Positions 7,769 to 12,560 of a DNA stretch of 12,560 nucleotides are shown piece by piece. The first letter of the stretch is position 1. Every line of letters begins with the position of its first letter. The notes under the pieces were generated by a model. It was not told where the DNA came from and searched no databases. It saw nothing but the letters and a program-made list of their open reading frames with translations. Both the position numbers and the translations under genes were made by a program. The DNA is from Bryobacterales bacterium (lineage in GTDB: Bacteria; Acidobacteriota; Terriglobia; Bryobacterales; Bryobacteraceae), in NCBI GenBank assembly GCA_003132905.1, contig PKZC01000314.1:51197-63756 (forward strand). Reading direction: 5' to 3'.

Positions 7769-7801
7769 GGCCTAACTGCTATGAACATAGGCGGTTAGGC
7801 C
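7769..7801 (+). terminator. Strong hairpin after the receptor gene, possible terminator without U-tract
   Basis: GGCCTAAC (7769-7776) pairs perfectly with GTTAGGCC (7794-7801). Inside, CTAT-GAAC-ATAG continues the stem after a T-G pair, a G-C pair and one bulged base. It lies about 30 bases after the receptor stop codon. There is no run of T on either side in either direction, so it is not a canonical intrinsic terminator; it may protect the 3' end of the receptor mRNA or assist termination. Confidence 0.4.
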
Positions 7802-7832
7802 GATCAAGGGCAAAATAATAGCCCGAAAATCC

Positions 7833-7853
7833 TAAGAAATCTCGGGTTTCTTA
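7833..7853 (+). other. Second hairpin just before the histidine kinase gene
   Basis: TAAGAAA (7833-7839) and TTTCTTA (7847-7853) are perfect complements around a seven-base loop. A competing pairing is CCCGA (7822-7826) with TCGGG (7842-7846), which uses the loop of the first structure. The hairpin ends 14 bases before the kinase ATG. Whether it acts in RNA or DNA is not known. Confidence 0.3.
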
Positions 7854-7867
7854 CCGATAGAATAACG

Positions 7868-10510
7868 ATGTTGTCCGTACTGGCCATCGGAGCGCTTTGT
7901 CTAGCATTTGCCGCCTGCGCGCTCGCTTACTGGCAGAACCGCCGCCTTACCGAAAGCCAGCGCGATCAGGAAAAGCTGGAACGTTCGTCCCGCGTGATTG
8001 AAGAGGAACGGCGCGTCCTTGAGATGATCGCCAAAGGCTACTCGCTCCGGGAAGTATTGAACGCTCTCACCGCCGCGATTGAACGCATGGCTCCGGATTG
8101 CTACTGCACCGTGCTTTTGCTGGACGAGGAGGGAAAGCGCCTCTGGGAAGGGTCGGGTGGAGGGCTGCCGCCTGCGTATATGCAAGGCGTCAATGGGTTG
8201 GAAATCGGCCCCGAAGTGGGTGCTTGCGGGTCGGCCGCGTTTCGAAACGAAACCACCATTATTGAAGACATCGCAAACGATCATCGCTTTGGCCCGGCGA
8301 AAGACTTCGTGATGAGCTTCGGGCTGAGAGCCTGCTGGAGCGTGCCGATCCGGGATTCCAAGCAAAAGGTGCTGGGAACCTTCGCGATGTACCACAAGCA
8401 GCCCGCCAAGCCGCGCGATCGCGATTTGCGTGTGGTGGAAGCAGGCGCACACCTGGCCGGCAATGCCATCGAACGGCTGCGCGCCGAGGAGAAATTGCGG
8501 GAGAACGCCGAGCGCATCGCCATGGCGGAAAAGGCCGCCGCTTTCGGAATCTGGCAGACCGACCTTGTTACCGAGAAGCTGTCGTTTTCAGAGGGATTCG
8601 CGGCACTGGTGGGTTTATCGGGTAAGCCATTACACATGCACCTGGATCAATGGCGAGAGATGATCCACCCCGACGATCGCGAGGCGCTGAAGGGCACGGC
8701 GCAAAAAGCGATCGCCGAAAACGGATCGTTCAGCTCCGAGTTCCGGGTTGTAACTCCGGAGGGCGCGGTGCGTTGGATGCGCTGTCAATCCGGAGTGACG
8801 GCGGAAGAGGGCCAGCCCAAATTGATCAGCGGCGCAATGATCGATATCACGCAGGAGAAGGAGATGCTGCTGCGCCTGGAGCAGGCCTTGGCGGCAGCCG
8901 ACGCTGCCAATCGAGCCAAGTCGGAATTCCTGGCCAACATGAGCCATGAGATCCGGACGCCGATGAACGGGATCATCGGAATGACGGAGCTGACGCTCGA
9001 GACGGAACTGGATCTCACGCAGCGCGAGTACTTAAACGCCGTCAAATACTCGGCGGATTCGCTGTTGAGCGTGATCAACGAAATCCTGGATTTTTCGAAA
9101 ATTGAAGTAGGCCGGCTGGCGCTGGATCCGATTGAGTTCAATTTGCGGGATCATCTGGGCCATGCCATGAAATCGCTCAGCGTCGGGGCGCACCAGAAGG
9201 ACTTGGAACTGGCCTGCTTCGTGGAACCCGAACTGCCGGAATTCGTGGTCGGCGATCCGGTGCGTTTACGGCAGATAGTACTGAATCTGGCGGGAAATGC
9301 GGTCAAGTTCACCGATTGCGGCGAGGTGGTGCTGCGGGTAGAAGCGGAACCGAACGGCCCAGACAACCTGAATTTGCACTTCTCCATTACCGACACCGGT
9401 ATCGGCATCCCGAAGGAGAAACAGAAACTCATCTTCGAGCCATTCACCCAGGCCGATACATCCACAACCCGGCGGTATGGCGGTACGGGACTGGGCCTGT
9501 CCATTTCCATGCGTTTAATTGAGATGATGGGCGGCCGCATCTGGCTGGAAAGCGAAGTGGGCAAGGGATCTACGTTCCACTTCACGGCGCCATTTGGGAT
9601 AGCGCGGGACGCGACTATTCGGCCCAGCGTGATTGACCCCGCGATTCTGGATAACCTGCGCGTGCTGGTGGTGGACGATAACGCGACGAATCGGCAAATC
9701 CTGGAAAAAACGCTCAGCTACTGGCGCATGCGACCGACGGCTGTATCGAATGCCATGGCAGCTCTCAATCTGTTGCGGGAGGCGAAGGCGTCCGGGGTGC
9801 CCTTCGTTCTGCTCGTTGCGGATTGTCACATGCCCGATATGGACGGATTCATGCTGGTGGAGCAGATTCAGCAATCGCCCGAGCTGTCGAATCTGGTGAC
9901 CATCATGCTAACCTCAGGCGGCCAGCGCGGCGATGGCTTGCGCTGCAAGGAGCTGGGTATTGCGGCTTATCTGATTAAGCCGGTGCTCCAGGCGGATCTG
10001 CTGGACGCTTTGCTGCAGGTGCTGGCGTTGCACGACCACATAGCCCAGCCGGCGAAGGTGATCACGAGACATTCACTGCGCGAAGGCCGGCTGCCACTAC
10101 GCATCCTGCTGGCAGAGGACAATCTCGTAAATCAGAAGCTGGCCTCGCGCTTACTTGAAAATCAGGGCCACACCGTGGTGGTGGCCGCCGACGGCGCTCA
10201 GGCGTTGGGCACTTTAGAGAAGCAGAACTTTGACCTGGTCCTGATGGACGCGCAGATGCCTGTAATGGATGGGTTTGAATGTACGGCGGCGATCCGGCGG
10301 TTGGAACAGGCCACGCGCGCGCATATTCCGATCATTGCCATGACCGCACATGCCATGGTGGGCGACCGGCAGCGATGCCTGCAGGCCGGTATGGACGGCT
10401 ATATCGCGAAGCCAGTTCACGCGCACGAGCTTTTCGAAACCATCGAAATGGTTCTCACGCATGTGGAAAAGGCCGCGGCCGAGCAAACTTCGCAGCCGAC
10501 TCATAGTTAA
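7868..10510 (+). CDS. Hybrid histidine kinase: TM-GAF-PAS-HisKA-HATPase-REC-REC (880 aa)
   Basis: A sensor kinase that autophosphorylates on His and passes the phosphate to its own receiver domains. One N-terminal hydrophobic segment (about 1-21) probably anchors it in the inner membrane, with no periplasmic domain. A short coiled coil, a GAF domain (about 46-200) and a PAS/PAC domain (about 215-330) provide cytoplasmic sensing. The HisKA H-box [15 protein letters not shown] carries His360. The ATPase has N-box Asn473/Asn477, the G1 motif [15 protein letters not shown] and GGTGLGLS. Receiver 1 has Asp652 ([10 protein letters not shown]), Thr682 and Lys704; receiver 2 has Asp794 ([10 protein letters not shown]), Thr826 and Lys848. 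Both keep the acidic pocket and look active. No HPt domain and no separate response regulator are present, so the relay partner must be elsewhere. The ATG is the first start after an in-frame stop at 7796, but no good ribosome site precedes it. Signal unknown. Confidence 0.95.
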   Translation: MLSVLAIGALCLAFAACALAYWQNRRLTESQRDQEKLERSSRVIEEERRVLEMIAKGYSLREVLNALTAAIERMAPDCYCTVLLLDEEGKRLWEGSGGGLPPAYMQGVNGLEIGPEVGACGSAAFRNETTIIEDIANDHRFGPAKDFVMSFGLRACWSVPIRDSKQKVLGTFAMYHKQPAKPRDRDLRVVEAGAHLAGNAIERLRAEEKLRENAERIAMAEKAAAFGIWQTDLVTEKLSFSEGFAALVGLSGKPLHMHLDQWREMIHPDDREALKGTAQKAIAENGSFSSEFRVVTPEGAVRWMRCQSGVTAEEGQPKLISGAMIDITQEKEMLLRLEQALAAADAANRAKSEFLANMSHEIRTPMNGIIGMTELTLETELDLTQREYLNAVKYSADSLLSVINEILDFSKIEVGRLALDPIEFNLRDHLGHAMKSLSVGAHQKDLELACFVEPELPEFVVGDPVRLRQIVLNLAGNAVKFTDCGEVVLRVEAEPNGPDNLNLHFSITDTGIGIPKEKQKLIFEPFTQADTSTTRRYGGTGLGLSISMRLIEMMGGRIWLESEVGKGSTFHFTAPFGIARDATIRPSVIDPAILDNLRVLVVDDNATNRQILEKTLSYWRMRPTAVSNAMAALNLLREAKASGVPFVLLVADCHMPDMDGFMLVEQIQQSPELSNLVTIMLTSGGQRGDGLRCKELGIAAYLIKPVLQADLLDALLQVLALHDHIAQPAKVITRHSLREGRLPLRILLAEDNLVNQKLASRLLENQGHTVVVAADGAQALGTLEKQNFDLVLMDAQMPVMDGFECTAAIRRLEQATRAHIPIIAMTAHAMVGDRQRCLQAGMDGYIAKPVHAHELFETIEMVLTHVEKAAAEQTSQPTHS

Positions 10511-10549
10511 TAGCTGCTTGGCCAGCGCCGCGGTTAAACTGAAGTACGA

Positions 10550-11440
10550 ATGACGCGCACACCGGTGCAGTCCCAAGTGCTCGTCAACAATATCGAAATC
10601 GTCCTCTGGGAGTGGCCCGGCGAGGGACCGCCCGTTTTCTTTTGTCACGCTACGGGGTTTCACGCGCGCATCTGGGATCAGGTGATTGCGCGCCTGCCGG
10701 GGCGTCATTGCTGCGCATTTGACGCACGGGGGCATGGGCGCAGCAGTAAGCCCGCTCCTCCGTATCCTTGGCGAAGCTTCGGCACGGATATAGCAGCGCT
10801 GGCCGACCGCCTGGGCCTAACGGGCGCACTTGGCGTGGGACATTCCATGGGCGGCCATTCGGTGACACTGGGCGCGGCCCTTCGGCCCGCAGCGTTCTCA
10901 TCGCTGCTGCTGCTCGATCCGGTGATCCGCGCGAAAGATCAATATGTTGGACCTTGGAAGAAGACCGAGTTCGTGACCAAACGACGAAATCAGTGGACGT
11001 CGGCACGCGAGATGTTCGAGCGCTTCGAAAACCGGCCGCCGTTCGAATCCTGGGATCGCGCAGTGCTTGGCGACTATTGCGATTACGGGCTCCAACCGGA
11101 TACCGCAGCCTCAATCCATACCGCAGCCTCAATCCATAATGCTGGCTTCATTCTGGCCTGCCCGCCTACGGTAGAAGCATCTATCTACGACGGCAGCACG
11201 GCGGTAGAAACCAACATCTATCCTGAGATTGCGACCATTCAGATCCCGGTACACGTGGTTCGCGCCGGACGTAAAGGCGATCCGTCAAACTTTATGGGGT
11301 CGTCACCAACGTCGCCCGATTTGGCTGCGAGCTTCGCGCGCGGAACGGATACGTGCGCGGCCGAGTATTCGCATTTCATCCCGATGGAGGGGCCTGGTTT
11401 TGCGGCGAAAACGATTGCCGAAGCTCTGGCCCTGCTTTAA
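10550..11440 (+). CDS. Alpha/beta hydrolase (296 aa) with internal six-residue duplication
   Basis: An alpha/beta-hydrolase-fold enzyme, probably cytoplasmic, acting on an ester or similar bond; the substrate is unknown. Visible are the oxyanion-hole strand [15 protein letters not shown], the cap-side [10 protein letters not shown], the nucleophile elbow GHSMGG (Ser99), LLLDPV (Asp123) and a C-terminal His275 in [12 protein letters not shown]. The acid is probably Asp123 or Asp244. No signal peptide is seen. Residues 185-196 contain TAASIH twice in a row, caused by an exact 18-bp DNA repeat, in the cap region after the nucleophile. It does not break the frame. The gene starts 39 bp after the kinase and ends eight bases before the tyrS start, suggesting one transcript. 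The ribosome site at the ATG is weak, so the exact start is less sure than the family. Confidence 0.9.
   Translation: MTRTPVQSQVLVNNIEIVLWEWPGEGPPVFFCHATGFHARIWDQVIARLPGRHCCAFDARGHGRSSKPAPPYPWRSFGTDIAALADRLGLTGALGVGHSMGGHSVTLGAALRPAAFSSLLLLDPVIRAKDQYVGPWKKTEFVTKRRNQWTSAREMFERFENRPPFESWDRAVLGDYCDYGLQPDTAASIHTAASIHNAGFILACPPTVEASIYDGSTAVETNIYPEIATIQIPVHVVRAGRKGDPSNFMGSSPTSPDLAASFARGTDTCAAEYSHFIPMEGPGFAAKTIAEALALL
11100..11138 (+). repeat. In-frame 18-bp tandem duplication inside the hydrolase gene
   Basis: The unit ATACCGCAGCCTCAATCC is repeated exactly (11100-11117 and 11118-11135), with three further matching bases. It adds six residues (TAASIH) without changing the frame. Exact identity of both copies, including synonymous positions, points to a recent slippage or unequal-exchange event. 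Confidence 0.9.
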
Positions 11441-11448
11441 TAAAGAAA

Positions 11449-12560
11449 GTGTCCATCGAAGAACAGTTGACATATTTGAAGAAGGGGCTGGCGGACCTGA
11501 TCCGCGAAGAGGACCTGCGCGAGCGCTTGATCCAAGCCGAGAAGGCCGGTCGTCCGTTGCGCGTGAAAGCGGGTTTCGATCCCACGGCGCCGGATCTGCA
11601 TCTCGGGCATACGGTGCTTTTGCGCAAGATGAAGCACTTTCAGGATCTGGGGCATCGGGTGATTTTTTTGATTGGCGATAACACCGGGCTGATCGGAGAT
11701 CCCACCGGACGCAATACGATGCGGCCTCCGATGACGCGCGAAGAGATCGACAAGAACGCCGAGACTTACAAAACCCAGGTGTTCAAGATCTTGGATCCGG
11801 CGAAGACCGAAGTGAGGTTCAACAGCGAATGGCTGGAGCCGATGAAATTCGCCGACATTGTCCGATTGTGCTCGAAATACACCGTGGCGCGCATCATGGA
11901 GCGGGACGAATTCACTAAGCGCTTCCGGGACGGGACGCCGATTTTCGTGCATGAACTCCTGTATCCGCTGGCGCAAGGCTACGATTCGGTGATGTTGGAA
12001 TGCGACGTGGAGATGGGCGGCACCGATCAGCGGTTCAACTTGCTGGTCGGGCGGGAATTGCAACGCGATTCGGGGCAGCCGCCGCAGATTGTGGCTACCG
12101 TTCCGCTGCTCGAAGGGACCGACGGCGTGGAGAAGATGTCGAAGTCCAAAGGCAACTACATCGGCATCACGGAGCCGCCGAAGGTGATGTTCCGCAAAGT
12201 GATGGGCATCAGCGATACGCTGATGTGGCGCTATTGGGAATTGCTCACCGACAAGAGCTTGACCGAGATCGTGGCCATGAAGGCTGAGGAGCCGATGCAG
12301 GTGAAGATGCGGCTGGCGCAGCAAATCGTGGCGGATTTTCATTCGACGCAAGCGGCCGAACAGGCGCAGGCGGATTTTCAGCGGGAAGTGCGAGAGGGCC
12401 AGCAGCCGGATGATATCGAGACGTTTCGATTGACCAATGATATCGGCAACAGCCTGCCAAAGATTTTATTGGCCGCGGGCCTGGCCGATTCGCGTACCGA
12501 TGCGGAGCGGAAGATAAAATCCGGCGCGGTTGAGATTGACGGCGAACGGCATACGAACGT
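11449..12560 (+). CDS. tyrS: Tyrosyl-tRNA synthetase, 3' end cut by window edge
   Basis: Charges tRNA-Tyr with tyrosine in the cytoplasm. The frame is open from the GTG at 11449 to the edge (370 codons), reaching into the C-terminal S4-like RNA-binding domain ([14 protein letters not shown]); a full protein is about 400-430 residues. Class I signatures are clear: HLGHT (51-55, HIGH motif), [29 protein letters not shown], and KMSKSKG (229-235). The N-terminus ([22 protein letters not shown]) is typical of the TyrZ/type-2 bacterial form. GTG is the start that gives this family N-terminus; its ribosome site is poor (AAAGAAA), and the upstream stop is only eight bases away, so translation may be coupled to the hydrolase. 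Position 78 is Asn where many relatives have Phe (GDFTG). Its link to the neighbouring kinase and hydrolase is probably only positional. Confidence 0.96.
   Translation, partial: MSIEEQLTYLKKGLADLIREEDLRERLIQAEKAGRPLRVKAGFDPTAPDLHLGHTVLLRKMKHFQDLGHRVIFLIGDNTGLIGDPTGRNTMRPPMTREEIDKNAETYKTQVFKILDPAKTEVRFNSEWLEPMKFADIVRLCSKYTVARIMERDEFTKRFRDGTPIFVHELLYPLAQGYDSVMLECDVEMGGTDQRFNLLVGRELQRDSGQPPQIVATVPLLEGTDGVEKMSKSKGNYIGITEPPKVMFRKVMGISDTLMWRYWELLTDKSLTEIVAMKAEEPMQVKMRLAQQIVADFHSTQAAEQAQADFQREVREGQQPDDIETFRLTNDIGNSLPKILLAAGLADSRTDAERKIKSGAVEIDGERHTN

Noticed and set aside
11467..11472. TTGACA near the 5' end of tyrS as a -35 box
   Set aside because: No -10 hexamer follows at the proper distance, and it lies within coding sequence where it encodes conserved N-terminal residues.
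11437..12351. Minus-strand open frame of 304 codons opposite tyrS
   Set aside because: His/Arg-rich shadow translation. The plus strand carries unmistakable HLGH and KMSKS motifs.
1..12560. CRISPR arrays, tRNA/rRNA genes, transposases, integrases, defence or toxin-antitoxin genes
   Set aside because: I looked for them on both strands and saw no support. The only repeats are the short ones listed.

Overview
The window reads as a chromosomal piece of a moderately GC-rich soil-type bacterium, most likely an acidobacterium of the Solibacter/Bryobacterales kind. This is inferred from gene style: a very long TonB-dependent receptor with an N-terminal carboxypeptidase-regulatory-like domain and the FNAFNHPQF-type C-terminal region, and next to it a soluble winged-helix/TPR regulator. 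No marker gene in the window proves the phylum. Coding density is high; the longest stretch without a gene is about 170 bases. I found no RNA genes, CRISPR array, insertion sequence or phage genes.

Left half, minus strand (bases 1-4048). From the middle outward the genes are a winged-helix/TPR transcriptional regulator (GTG start), a Tat-exported amidohydrolase of the YtcJ/Amidohydrolase_3 type, and an HpcH/HpaI-family aldolase that runs off the left edge. The amidohydrolase has its own promoter with a perfect TATAAT box, and a 13-bp direct repeat lies just upstream of it.

Centre (4049-4221). This divergent intergenic region separates the regulator from the receptor. It holds two copies of an 18-bp direct repeat with a 33-bp period. 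The second copy touches the -35 box of a good sigma-70-type promoter (TTGACC, 16 bp, TATCAT) facing the receptor. This is the most interesting non-coding signal: a probable operator pair for the regulator, able to control both the receptor and the regulator itself.

Right half, plus strand (4222-12560). The genes are a 1171-residue TonB-dependent receptor, a 130-base gap with two hairpins, an 880-residue hybrid histidine kinase (TM-GAF-PAS-HisKA-HATPase-REC-REC), an alpha/beta hydrolase carrying a fresh-looking in-frame 18-bp tandem duplication, and tyrosyl-tRNA synthetase (tyrS), cut by the right edge. The last three are closely spaced and may be co-transcribed.

A working model (inference) is that the receptor imports an organic nutrient, the periplasmic amidohydrolase hydrolyses a related compound, the aldolase cleaves a hydroxy-acid product in the cytoplasm, and the winged-helix/TPR protein controls receptor expression. 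The kinase, the hydrolase and tyrS have no clear link to this module. The families are familiar. The points worth a second look are the two direct-repeat regulatory regions, the loss of conserved metal-site residues in the amidohydrolase, and the tandem duplication in the hydrolase.
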